Of a stretch of DNA of 25,678 nucleotides, positions 6,683 through 14,363 are shown piece by piece. The position numbers were made by a program, and so were the translations under genes. The notes under the pieces are model-generated. The model did no database searches and had not been told where the DNA came from. It worked only from the letters and a program-made list of their open reading frames with translations. Source of the stretch: a virus; IMG/VR virus record IMGVR_UViG_3300023184_003513, positions 1 through 25,678 of that record, one strand, 5' to 3'. The stretch's first letter is position 1; every line of letters starts with the position of its first letter.

Positions 6683-6905
6683 CTTGGGTAGGTTCTTCAA
6701 TTTTTGACAAGGTTCTAATACATTTTGAGATTACTTCTGTTTCACCCAAAGAATATACACCCGATTCGTGAGCGTACTTAACCGCCCGAATTAAAAAGTA
6801 TATTGAGGTGTCCTTATCCATTGTTTGTAATATCACCTCCAAATGGTCCTCATTTAAAATAGGTATTGAGTTAAATAAATTTCCAAATAGTTTTTGTTCT
6901 TCCAT
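6669..6905 (-). CDS. Small hypothetical protein upstream of mgsA
   Basis: A 78-residue, acidic, mostly helical protein (MEEQKLFGNLFNSIPILNED, later IYFLIRAVKYAHESGVYSLGETEVISKCI). I recognise no family. It overlaps the methylglyoxal synthase gene by 14 bases, so the two are probably co-transcribed and translationally coupled. A TATAAATA sequence, identical to the T4 late-promoter core when read on the minus strand, lies 15 bases upstream of its ATG (6928-6921). No leader of the (L/I)xE type is evident. Confidence 0.65.
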   Translation of the reverse strand: MEEQKLFGNLFNSIPILNEDHLEVILQTMDKDTSIYFLIRAVKYAHESGVYSLGETEVISKCIRTLSKIEEPTQDEQH

Positions 6906-6920
6906 TTTAATAGTTTAAGA

Positions 6921-6928
6921 TATTTATA
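6921..6928. promoter_or_regulatory. TATTTATA/TATAAATA box between divergent genes
   Basis: In the 45-base gap between divergent starts at 6905 (minus) and 6951 (plus), the plus strand reads TATTTATA and the minus strand TATAAATA. The minus reading equals the T4 late consensus for the 6905 gene; the plus reading matches the box seen before other genes. One element could serve both directions. Confidence 0.45.
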
Positions 6929-6950
6929 AGTATAAGTAATTATTTTCAGA

Positions 6951-7355
6951 ATGTTAAGAGATATTGTAAACAAGGTAAAACAGGAAATCATCAAAGAAGC
7001 GACAAGTGATGGTGGCGGTAGAGGGTCATATGTTGGTCCTATGCAACTTGGGACAAAGGAGTTTGATAAAACCTCTCTACAACCTTTTAATATCCCTGTA
7101 TCGAAGTATAATGACGCAATGTTGGCTTACGATAGTTATGATGGTAAAATGAGTTTACCTAAAAAACAAATCAATAAGATTGAACGTAAAGCAAAGAAAG
7201 ACTCGGATTATCTGAAGAAACATCCTAACCTAACCTCAAGTGATGATGATGGTAATAATATTAATCAAACGCCAGGATATAAGAAAACGGTTGTTCCTAT
7301 TAAGGAGAGCCCATTAAGGAATTTCATCAAGAGTGTCTTGAGAGAATCCTTCTGA
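6951..7355 (+). CDS. Small leader-bearing phage protein, function unknown
   Basis: A 134-residue, Lys-rich hypothetical protein. The first 16 residues (MLRDIVNKVKQEIIKE) form an amphipathic helix ending in IKE before Ala, which fits the T4-type (L/I)xE cleavage rule. The middle is polar and disordered-looking (PKKQINKIERKAKKDSDYLK, then SSDDDGNNINQTPG). The C-terminus (PLRNFIKSVLRESF) repeats the style of a leader helix, with LRE near the end. This fits a capsid-internal or scaffold-like protein better than an enzyme. It converges on the next gene and overlaps it tail to tail by 42 bases. Confidence 0.65.
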   Translation: MLRDIVNKVKQEIIKEATSDGGGRGSYVGPMQLGTKEFDKTSLQPFNIPVSKYNDAMLAYDSYDGKMSLPKKQINKIERKAKKDSDYLKKHPNLTSSDDDGNNINQTPGYKKTVVPIKESPLRNFIKSVLRESF

Positions 7356-7754
7356 GGTTTCTATTTTAGTTAAGATTGTTCGTAAAGAATATTTAATTTG
7401 AGACGTGATTTCTTCCTTATATTGTTGACGAATAACTTCAGTCTTATTATCGTACATCTTTGTTAATCTATCCCACTCTCTTTCATATAATGTAACGTCA
7501 TAATGATACACATGATTAGTAACACTAATATGTCTATCATCAAGAATAACGAATAGTCCTAATTCAGAATTTTTAATATAACGTTCACCTGATAATGGGG
7601 CAATAAGGAATTTAGAACTTGGGTGATTTATTAATGACCGACAAATACCCAAACAAATTCGTTGGCTATCGGTTAATTTATCTATGGGTTTGAGACCTCT
7701 ATAACGAGACCATAATACCCACTTAACATATAACCGTTTAAACATTTTTTCCAT
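7314..7754 (-). CDS. Hypothetical protein
   Basis: A 146-residue protein, basic at the N-terminus (MEKMFKRLYVKWVLWSRYRG) and otherwise mixed alpha/beta with a long C-terminal helix (YEREWDRLTKMYDNKTEVIR and following). I recognise no family. It has its own Bacteroidota-type -7 element 20 bases upstream. That suggests expression by unmodified host polymerase, perhaps early, unlike its plus-strand neighbours. Confidence 0.65.
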   Translation of the reverse strand: MEKMFKRLYVKWVLWSRYRGLKPIDKLTDSQRICLGICRSLINHPSSKFLIAPLSGERYIKNSELGLFVILDDRHISVTNHVYHYDVTLYEREWDRLTKMYDNKTEVIRQQYKEEITSQIKYSLRTILTKIETSEGFSQDTLDEIP

Positions 7755-7773
7755 AGTTTATTTTTACTTCTAA

Positions 7774-7804
7774 CAAAGATATACAAAAAATATTAATTAT
7801 GAAA
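7774..7804 (-). promoter_or_regulatory. Bacteroidota-type promoter (TTTC-N19-TATCTTTG)
   Basis: On the minus strand TATCTTTG (7781-7774) is a perfect TAnnTTTG element. Nineteen bases upstream is TTTC (7804-7801), one mismatch from the TTTG -33 element. It carries the same -7 octamer as the small-RNA promoter at 4986-4993, and lies 20 bases before the ATG at 7754. Confidence 0.55.
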
Positions 7805-7812
7805 GGATTTCG

Positions 7813-8124
7813 TTAAAAATCGAACTTATTATTTTTCATATACGCTTTATCAGCATAATCTAAAAACTTTTTACCATAGATAACGGACAATCTGTCCATA
7901 ACCAATTGAGGATTTTTTCTCATATAACGTAAGATGTCTGCAGGAATTTGGTCGCTATATTTTCCAAATAACCCTTCGATATCTTTTTCTCTTGGGGTCA
8001 TTCTAACATGTGGTTCCACAGTAAACTGAGGTTTACCTATTTCATCATCGAATTCTTCTTCGTTAATGATTCTTTTAACAAGTCTGTTTAAATCAGATTC
8101 GGTTAGTTTAACAATTTTTTTCAT
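7813..8124 (-). CDS. Leader-bearing small phage protein
   Basis: A 103-residue protein. Residues 1-22 (MKKIVKLTESDLNRLVKRII, then NE) form a charged amphipathic leader ending in INE before Glu, nearly the same residues as the capsid propeptide site (LINE before Ala). The TES-x-L-x-R pattern also resembles the leader of the protein at 5976 (ITESERAKIL). The remainder (VRMTPREKDIEGLFGKYSDQ, then ILRYMRKNPQLVMDRLSVIYGKKF) is helical with no domain I recognise. It is 5 bases downstream of a Cys-rich structural-type gene. Internal-head localisation is inferred. Confidence 0.7.
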   Translation of the reverse strand: MKKIVKLTESDLNRLVKRIINEEEFDDEIGKPQFTVEPHVRMTPREKDIEGLFGKYSDQIPADILRYMRKNPQLVMDRLSVIYGKKFLDYADKAYMKNNKFDF

Positions 8125-8129
8125 ATTAT

Positions 8130-8750
8130 TTACGAGTTTAATCCGTTCATTCCTCCTAAAACGATTGCGTCTAATAGAACTACCGCCTTACCTTGTTCGT
8201 TGGTCCAAGTAGGGTGTGGAGGTGTTATAGACACAGTGTTACCACTACAATCAATAACACATACGTTATATTCAGTCCCTGCCGATAATGGGGCGATACA
8301 TTCCGAACAATCGGAGTAAGGACCTGAAATACCAAAATCGTATGTGTAAGGGATTGGAGTTGATTCAGTCACCTCAAAACATAAACAATCTTCATTTGTA
8401 AACAAGTTAAATTCATCTCTATCAGTACAAATTTGGTAGACCTGACCAATTGGCCATTGTGTAAATTGTGTTGCGTTGACAGGTCCACCTAAAAGTGGAT
8501 AGTTACATGATACCACTAAAAAAGCCCCATTAATACTTTGTAAACAATCTAAACAATTTGAGTGTCCTGTTAGAGAATTTATCCCTTCTGTTACTGGGTC
8601 TGTTGTTCCTGATATAACAGTAAAACAACTTTGAGGTGATGCTCCTGTGAAAACTATGGAGTATGTATTTGCGGTTAATCCTGGTTCTAAAGAATCGTCA
8701 ACTACGTATTCGTAAATTTCGTCACAACTTCTTATAAGGTAATTTGCCAT
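8130..8750 (-). CDS. Cys-rich repeat protein, probably virion
   Basis: A 206-residue beta-rich protein with 12 Cys in a recurrent pattern: a C-x2-C pair (CLDC, CSEC) or close pair (CLC), followed by a short strand and further Cys (VSC, VCVIDC). It seems to contain two to three related modules, for example SNCLDCLQSINGAFLVVSC near residue 63 and YSDCSECIAPLSAG with YNVCVIDC near 143. There is no signal peptide, so it is made in the cytoplasm, where the CxxC pairs may bind metal. Its place between leader-bearing genes and a fibre or baseplate protein suggests a virion part. I do not recognise the family. Confidence 0.65.
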   Translation of the reverse strand: MANYLIRSCDEIYEYVVDDSLEPGLTANTYSIVFTGASPQSCFTVISGTTDPVTEGINSLTGHSNCLDCLQSINGAFLVVSCNYPLLGGPVNATQFTQWPIGQVYQICTDRDEFNLFTNEDCLCFEVTESTPIPYTYDFGISGPYSDCSECIAPLSAGTEYNVCVIDCSGNTVSITPPHPTWTNEQGKAVVLLDAIVLGGMNGLNS

Positions 8751-8762
8751 AATATTTTTTTA

Positions 8763-8770
8763 TATAAATA
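8763..8770 (-). promoter_or_regulatory. TATTTATA box (minus strand)
   Basis: The plus strand reads TATAAATA, so the minus strand reads TATTTATA, 12 bases before the ATG at 8750 in a 31-base gap. The spacing matches the copy before 1969. Confidence 0.4.
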
Positions 8771-8781
8771 GTTTTATTTTT

Positions 8782-10251
8782 TTATTTAGTACTTACTATC
8801 TGAAACTTTATTTGTCTTTTATAAGTGTTAACCTCACCTGAACTCTCAACCTTAATATCAATAAAATATTCATTCGGTATTTTATCTCTTGTGTCAAACA
8901 TAAAATAGTACTCATTAGGTGTCCTGTTTATCTTTGTCCAATCTTGAACTTGGACTTCTGTTTGACCTTCTCTAACATAAATTCGATAATAAGAATCGAC
9001 TTTCTGTAGTAATTTTTGAGTACTGTACGCCTGTTTTATTATAACCCCAACTTTTCTAATATCAGTATTTAAAATTTTCTCATCTTGTTTAATACCGTAA
9101 AAGTCAAAACCATATAATTTAGGGTCAACCGAGGTCGTTCCTATTTGGATTGAATTTTTGTATGGGTATAGTGTAAAGTCGTTAGTTATTGGTGGAATTG
9201 GAAATCCGTTTAGACTTAGGTTATACCATTTATCTGAGAAAGTACAAGGTGTTTTATAACCTGATAATGGAGGTATCTCCACTTCGTAAACTCCTTTGGT
9301 TTTTTGACAAATAGTTGGTACCCCGATTAATCCTGGTATTTGGTTACCTGATGAGTCCAATATATCCACACTTGGTAAATAATCTAAATTAACAGGTTGA
9401 CCATTATCATATAGATAAAGATAAAGTCTGTTAACATGTCCTAATGTGAATAGATTTCTATCGTCATCAATTAAGTCATTATAGTTGGTTTCTAAAAATG
9501 GTTCGTAGAATGTTTGGGTATGTCTTGTAAAGAATTGTACTTCATATGCGTCAGTCAACCCGATTAAGTTTTCGACCTGAGGTTTATATGCGATACCCCA
9601 TCCTGACACATTTGTCAATGTGCCATCTAAGATTGCATTTATTTCCTTAGTCATATTAAAACTAATGTTCTCATTACCAAACTCAAAATGTTGTGTGTCA
9701 ACAATAGTTAACGCACTATACGGAACCGTTCCCGTATTCATGTTGTTGTATATTCCTGGCTCAGTCCACACACCAATAGTAGTTGTTTGAACCCAATTAG
9801 AAGGTCTGTCAGAGAAGTTCTTGTCAAAGTCACTATAGTCATAGATTAAGTCCGCAAAGTCATAACCAACCCCTTCATCCCACACTTGTGGTGTTGATGG
9901 GTCGTCATTAATGTACGGAATCCTAAATAAAATTAAGTCAAATGAAGTCGCCCTCATTCTTGCCTGAGACGTTTTAGTGTTCAACAAGTCAACATTAAAC
10001 CATGACGTGTTAGTCATTCTTAACGTATGTTTAGTTGTGTCGGGACAAGTGGTACTGATAGTACCATCAAAAACCTTTTCCATTAATAATGAAAGGTCTA
10101 AGTCAAAAATAAAACGACTATACCCATTTGGAAACTGAGAAGTCGCCAAAGAGCCGTAAAATAGTTCCGTCACAGGGTTTCTTCCTGTGTTGGTAAAACT
10201 ATTAGACACTATCGTGTTATTTTTACTGAAATACGAATTGTTAATTGACAT
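8782..10251 (-). CDS. Virion protein with DNRLRE-like beta domain (fibre or baseplate)
   Basis: A 489-residue beta-rich protein. The first 260 residues resemble a DNRLRE/carbohydrate-binding jelly roll: YSRFIFDLDLSLL at 44-56 as the opening strand, and GWGIAYKP then FFTRHTQTFYEPFLETNY (240-257) as the closing strands of such modules. Residues 270-489 are further beta modules (RLYLYLYDNGQPVNLDYLP, YRIYVREGQTEVQVQDW, EYFIDIKV). A tail-fibre, baseplate or glycan-contacting role is inferred from this fold and from the OB-fold baseplate gene 22 bases upstream. There is no transmembrane or signal segment. It is confidently a gene; the exact virion part is not known. Confidence 0.7.
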   Translation of the reverse strand: MSINNSYFSKNNTIVSNSFTNTGRNPVTELFYGSLATSQFPNGYSRFIFDLDLSLLMEKVFDGTISTTCPDTTKHTLRMTNTSWFNVDLLNTKTSQARMRATSFDLILFRIPYINDDPSTPQVWDEGVGYDFADLIYDYSDFDKNFSDRPSNWVQTTTIGVWTEPGIYNNMNTGTVPYSALTIVDTQHFEFGNENISFNMTKEINAILDGTLTNVSGWGIAYKPQVENLIGLTDAYEVQFFTRHTQTFYEPFLETNYNDLIDDDRNLFTLGHVNRLYLYLYDNGQPVNLDYLPSVDILDSSGNQIPGLIGVPTICQKTKGVYEVEIPPLSGYKTPCTFSDKWYNLSLNGFPIPPITNDFTLYPYKNSIQIGTTSVDPKLYGFDFYGIKQDEKILNTDIRKVGVIIKQAYSTQKLLQKVDSYYRIYVREGQTEVQVQDWTKINRTPNEYYFMFDTRDKIPNEYFIDIKVESSGEVNTYKRQIKFQIVSTK

Positions 10252-10265
10252 TGAATACTTTATTC

Positions 10266-10273
10266 AATAAATA
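10266..10273 (-). promoter_or_regulatory. TATTTATT box (minus strand)
   Basis: The minus strand reads GATATTTATTG across 10275-10265, 14 bases before the ATG at 10251. It fills the short gap between two structural genes. It differs by one base from the TATTTATA copies. Confidence 0.3.
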
Positions 10274-11845
10274 TCAATTAATTCGGATATTTTGATTTAA
10301 GATGTTATTTTCGGCATCGGCAAGTATTTGGTCAATCTCTGTTGTGGTTTGACCATTACCCGCAGCTACAGGAATAGGTGGGACTGTCGCAATTGCGTGA
10401 ACATGTCCTTTAACAAATGAAAAGATTTTTCTAAGTAGTATCATTAACTCATCACCTCTTACAGAAGGATATGTTATGTTTGAGAGGCTTTTTTCATCCC
10501 CAATAAATTTGTCCTGAGGAATACCGTATAAAGTTTGTTGTAAACTAATCTGTCCTTTAGGTCCCGTTGAGTCTTGTGATAATAAATAAACTCGTTGAGC
10601 GCCTAATACTCCATAGGTAATTGACGATGGTGTAAATTCGGCGGGTGTAAATGTTTCTTTTTTAATCTTAGATTGAGGACCAATTAATGGTTTACCATTT
10701 TTATTCTCAGATACCAAGAAAAAACCACTAGTCACTTTACCTGTGGATAATTTTATTTTAGAGTAGAATCTAACATAATTACCTAATTCCGTAACATCAT
10801 CAACTGTCGTAGAGTTTGAGAATTTAATTCCTGTCTCATACGTTAATTTTGATGGGGTCACAATGAATGGGAACGAATCGTTAGAAAAGTTTTGTTGGTT
10901 ATTAATAGTGTATCCCGTAATATCTAAATAACCTTCGAACAACCCAGTTACAAATTTATTAATTAAATAAACCGCATCATCAAACGAGACGTTAGTGAAT
11001 TTAAATTCTTCTAACGGTCCTGTATAGTTAGTTCCGACACTTAATTTAGTTATGGTATTAGGCTTAAAGTTCTGAGTATTCACTATATCAGATGTCGGTA
11101 ATACGTTATATAACCCAACAGTCCCATTAAACACGTTTTGAGCGTTCTCAAGATTATCGATATTCCATATGACCATTTTTTTAACAACTTTAACAATTTC
11201 TTGTAATTTAGTTTCCGTTTGAGGTTCCCCCAAAACCTTTGTTTGGGTAAAATTAGATAATTGTAAAAATGACCTAAATTGATTCCCAATAGGGAGTTCA
11301 TCTTTAGATAATGTTTTAGTTTTTCCCGCCCTTATTAAAACCTCATTTTCTTTTATAATAACATCGGCACTTCCCCTACCTAAAAGAGAATTATCTCCAG
11401 GTTCAGGAAAAACACCGTAACTATTTTTATCTCGATAAGTACCATCAATATTTTTAATACTTCTACCTTCTTTGATTCTATCTCCCGCAGAAAGAAACTT
11501 CTTAGCTCCTTGATAGTTTTCAAAAGGAGTTATCATTGGTGATGAAAATGGTCCTTGAATGTAAAATTGGTTTTGGAAAACAAAATTTTTGTCCTGATAA
11601 ATTATATGAACATACTCGTCTTTTCTTGGGGTTTGGCTGATATAAAATGGTAATAATGGTAAAAAAACAATAGGGTCTTTAGATGACCATACATCCGTCT
11701 CCTCATTCCAATTAGGTACTGCCTTAATAATTGACGCGTAATCTTTTGTTTCGGGTATAACACGGATTCTACCCAACATCATCGGGTCTTGGTCGTCATA
11801 GACAATACCAGGAAATATTATTTGGTCTCTATTAATTGCGTCCAT
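10274..11845 (-). CDS. Baseplate hub protein with gp5/VgrG-type OB-fold
   Basis: A 523-residue protein. Residues 10-29 ([20 protein letters not shown]) are the hallmark opening of the OB-fold in T4 gp5 and VgrG-like hub proteins, and [19 protein letters not shown] near residue 80 completes the barrel. No lysozyme domain, Cys-His peptidase or spike repeat (VxGxxxxx) is visible, so it is the OB part without the T4 lysozyme. The C-terminus has [20 protein letters not shown], a His-Pro-rich tail common in phage hub proteins, then a short helix. It overlaps the start-proximal small gene by 14 bases. The role would be the central baseplate hub through which DNA leaves. Confidence 0.8.
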   Translation of the reverse strand: MDAINRDQIIFPGIVYDDQDPMMLGRIRVIPETKDYASIIKAVPNWNEETDVWSSKDPIVFLPLLPFYISQTPRKDEYVHIIYQDKNFVFQNQFYIQGPFSSPMITPFENYQGAKKFLSAGDRIKEGRSIKNIDGTYRDKNSYGVFPEPGDNSLLGRGSADVIIKENEVLIRAGKTKTLSKDELPIGNQFRSFLQLSNFTQTKVLGEPQTETKLQEIVKVVKKMVIWNIDNLENAQNVFNGTVGLYNVLPTSDIVNTQNFKPNTITKLSVGTNYTGPLEEFKFTNVSFDDAVYLINKFVTGLFEGYLDITGYTINNQQNFSNDSFPFIVTPSKLTYETGIKFSNSTTVDDVTELGNYVRFYSKIKLSTGKVTSGFFLVSENKNGKPLIGPQSKIKKETFTPAEFTPSSITYGVLGAQRVYLLSQDSTGPKGQISLQQTLYGIPQDKFIGDEKSLSNITYPSVRGDELMILLRKIFSFVKGHVHAIATVPPIPVAAGNGQTTTEIDQILADAENNILNQNIRIN

Positions 11846-12053
11846 TCTTAGTTCTTGTTTCGAATTCTTTTAATATTAGGTCGTAAGTTGTTTCTAACTT
11901 ATCAATATGATGAGTTAATTTAAGTAATGTTTCTTTAGTCATATTAAAGTCATTTTGAATAATATCCATAGCAAAAATTAAATCTTTGTTTGAATGAGAC
12001 TTATAGTCTTTAATAATGTTTAACGCTTTTTCTGCGGTTTCTTTTTTTGTCAT
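11832..12053 (-). CDS. Small helical protein between baseplate genes
   Basis: A 73-residue, all-helical, charged protein ([20 protein letters not shown], then [20 protein letters not shown]). I recognise no family. Its start is 3 bases after the stop of the 635-residue protein, and its end overlaps the OB-fold hub gene by 14 bases, so it is translated as part of the same unit. It could be a chaperone or minor baseplate part. That is context only. Confidence 0.7.
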   Translation of the reverse strand: MTKKETAEKALNIIKDYKSHSNKDLIFAMDIIQNDFNMTKETLLKLTHHIDKLETTYDLILKEFETRTKNGRN

Positions 12054-12055
12054 GA

Positions 12056-13963
12056 TTATGATTTTTTACCGTAAGCACTTGCGGGTACTGTCATACCTGC
12101 AGGTGTGATACTTAATGCCCCAACGGCAATTTGTACTTTACCATTTTCTGCCTCTTCATTCGCCATGGCCTTCATCTGAGCAAATTTACTTAAAACTTCT
12201 AAATTAGGACTACCATCGGGCATTGGTCCTGTTGGAATACCTAATTTTTGCATCTCCTCGATTGCTCCAAGAAACGCCCTTGATTCTGAATATCCACTCA
12301 TTAATTGTGATGCAAATAATAAAGGTAAAGGTATACCTTGACCACCCCATCCTGAGGTGGCAATTTTCAATAACCACAATAACTCATCAACAACACTTTT
12401 ACACCTCCTCCAATCATTAATAAACTGTATTATCACTAACAACAGTTGGATTAATTTTAAAATCATAATGATTCTTTTATCTCCTTGTTCTTTAGCAACA
12501 TCCATAATAACCTGTTGGATTAGGTTTTTAATATCTTTCTTAATTAATTCAAACAATTCTTTAACAAATAATGACCCTATTTTTGAGACTAAATTAATGA
12601 CAAAACTTTTAAATTTTTTAGCAAAATCTATAAATGAATTAATTTGGTCAGTTACAGTATTACCCAAAGATTTTAACATAGTAAAAATTGGTAGAAGTAC
12701 TTTTGGGGATAGTATTGCCGTTACCAATCCTTGAGCCAATAGTTTTACGAAGTTTAAATCAACCGCCGCATTAATGTTACCCGAAATTGCTAATCCCGAC
12801 CAATCAGGGTTGTCTGTTAAAGATTGTGTTAAAGCGTCGGCAGCGTTTACTAAATCACTATCAGGAACAAATAATAAATTATTTAACGAATCCAAGACCG
12901 CTCCAGAATCAACGGGTAGTTTAACGTTGTCACAATTTTCATACTCAACAACACCATTTTTAATGTTGTTTACTTTTAAATCAATATTCCTTAAATCTAT
13001 TTCGGTAAATTCAAAAAACGAATCATCAACACCATCTAATTCAGCGACTTTTGCAACACCACTAACATCGATTTCTTTCTTACTATCAAAACAAAGACCT
13101 AATATTCTTTGTAATAATAACTCAAATTTTGTTGCGTCCTCCGCTTGGACTAACCCAATATTTGCTTGTATTGAGATTGCCCCTGATAATGAATTCATTA
13201 TTGACGCTAATATATTATGATAATCAACTATTTTAATTGTTTTATAGTAGTCAATCATAAATTCACCAACTTTATTTACATTATTAACTCGATTAACTAA
13301 AGTCACTTTATACCAAGGACCTGTTTGACCTAAATTATCTGTTTCCACATATTGAATATCAAAAAGGTCTTGACCTGATTGCCCAATGTATAATTGACCA
13401 TTATCAACTGAGTATGGTTGACCGCTCTCAATTCGTTTATAAAGTTCTTTATTTAAAGAAAAAGGATACTGTTGGACCTGTATTGGGTCTTTTTCATATA
13501 ATACTTTACCAATAGGTTCTGATGGGTCTTTTTTTAGGAGATTACCAAGGTCAATTGACGAAACTTTTATATAAAGAGTTTGTCCGTTATACATTTGTTG
13601 TTGGTCACAACCAACCGCATTTAAAGCTTCCTCGTTAACAAGTTCTAATATTTTCGGCTCAATATTTTTTAGGGTTTGGAGTAATAATTTTTTAACATAT
13701 TTAATTGAGTTACTACCCTTACCACCAGTGATATTATTAATATCTAATAGTTGCTCAAATTGACTCTTAATTTGTTTTTCATACCGCTTTGTTTGTTCTT
13801 TAGCCTTATTAAGACTTTGAGTAACATCCGATTTTTTATCGTCAAAACTTTCCCCCGACTTTTTTTTCGCGTCACTATATTGTTTCTTTAAATTAGTGTA
13901 CGATTTAGTTGCGGAAACTTTATCTTGTACCTTTTTATAATCGGCATTAAGGTCTAAACTCAT
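12056..13963 (-). CDS. Large structural protein with helical hydrophobic C-terminal half (tape-measure or hub candidate)
   Basis: A 635-residue protein. Residues 1-100 are charged coiled coil (KKQYSDAKKKSGESFDDKKS, KAKEQTKRYEKQIKSQFEQ). Residues 120-240 are beta-rich (YNGQTLYIKVSSIDLG, WYKVTLVNRVNNVNKVGEF). Residues about 410-560 are long amphipathic and hydrophobic helices (LVTAILSPKVLLPIFTMLKS, IIMILKLIQLLLVIIQFIND). A large helical protein with a hydrophobic stretch next to the gp5-like hub would suit a tape-measure or hub-associated protein, and the length is close to T4 gp29 (590 residues), but I see no diagnostic motif. The gene is intact. The identity is inference from context. Confidence 0.6.
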   Translation of the reverse strand: MSLDLNADYKKVQDKVSATKSYTNLKKQYSDAKKKSGESFDDKKSDVTQSLNKAKEQTKRYEKQIKSQFEQLLDINNITGGKGSNSIKYVKKLLLQTLKNIEPKILELVNEEALNAVGCDQQQMYNGQTLYIKVSSIDLGNLLKKDPSEPIGKVLYEKDPIQVQQYPFSLNKELYKRIESGQPYSVDNGQLYIGQSGQDLFDIQYVETDNLGQTGPWYKVTLVNRVNNVNKVGEFMIDYYKTIKIVDYHNILASIMNSLSGAISIQANIGLVQAEDATKFELLLQRILGLCFDSKKEIDVSGVAKVAELDGVDDSFFEFTEIDLRNIDLKVNNIKNGVVEYENCDNVKLPVDSGAVLDSLNNLLFVPDSDLVNAADALTQSLTDNPDWSGLAISGNINAAVDLNFVKLLAQGLVTAILSPKVLLPIFTMLKSLGNTVTDQINSFIDFAKKFKSFVINLVSKIGSLFVKELFELIKKDIKNLIQQVIMDVAKEQGDKRIIMILKLIQLLLVIIQFINDWRRCKSVVDELLWLLKIATSGWGGQGIPLPLLFASQLMSGYSESRAFLGAIEEMQKLGIPTGPMPDGSPNLEVLSKFAQMKAMANEEAENGKVQIAVGALSITPAGMTVPASAYGKKS

Positions 13964-13965
13964 AA

Positions 13966-14337
13966 TTATTTTTTCATTTTATATGTATCATCTTTAGCAA
14001 TATCTTTTTCGATTAGATTTTGGATAATATCATCATCCATATTTAAATCAGATATTGAGAAGGACTCGACAGTTGAATTTGATTTTTCCCAAATTGACGA
14101 TTGTAATTTAGATAGAGATAGTTTTTTCTCAACGCAGTCATTAATTATTTTTTGTTGTTTTTCGATAACAGGACCAATAAGAGTCATGTCCTCAGGTTCT
14201 TTCATCATCGACAACATTTTGTTTTGAATTCTTATTGCAGTGTTTCTTTGTTCTACAAGTTCATTGTAAATTTCTTGTAATAAAGAAAGAATTGATTCTT
14301 TCGTTAAATTAATCTCTTTTTTTTGTGGTCTTCCCAT
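13966..14337 (-). CDS. Small coiled-coil protein
   Basis: A 123-residue helical protein. It starts with a basic MGRPQKKE motif resembling an AT-hook core, then long helices (SILSLLQEIYNELVEQRNTA, VIEKQQKIINDCVEKKLSLS) and an acidic C-terminal part. I recognise no family. It lies between the sigma-factor gene and the large helical structural gene, with 2 bases to the latter. The possible nucleic-acid contact through the GRP motif is weak; a coiled-coil assembly partner is equally likely. Confidence 0.65.
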   Translation of the reverse strand: MGRPQKKEINLTKESILSLLQEIYNELVEQRNTAIRIQNKMLSMMKEPEDMTLIGPVIEKQQKIINDCVEKKLSLSKLQSSIWEKSNSTVESFSISDLNMDDDIIQNLIEKDIAKDDTYKMKK

Positions 14338-14340
14338 TAC

Positions 14341-14348
14341 AATAAATA
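14341..14348 (-). promoter_or_regulatory. TATTTATT box (minus strand)
   Basis: The minus strand reads ATATTTATTGTA, 3 bases before the ATG at 14337. It lies in the 26-base gap after the sigma-factor gene, at the boundary between early-type and structural genes. The spacing matches the copy at 4442. Confidence 0.3.
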
Positions 14349-14363
14349 TTTAACCCTTGTTTT

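Noticed and set aside
10274-11845. Lysozyme domain expected in a gp5 homologue
   Set aside because: After the OB-fold I see no Glu-Asp-Thr lysozyme pattern or other hydrolase motif, so cell-wall cleavage is not claimed for this protein.
12223-13220. Plus-strand open frames opposite the 635-residue structural gene
   Set aside because: They are Ser/Asn/Ile-rich without domains, and the minus-strand frame is continuous with coherent coiled-coil and helical structure.
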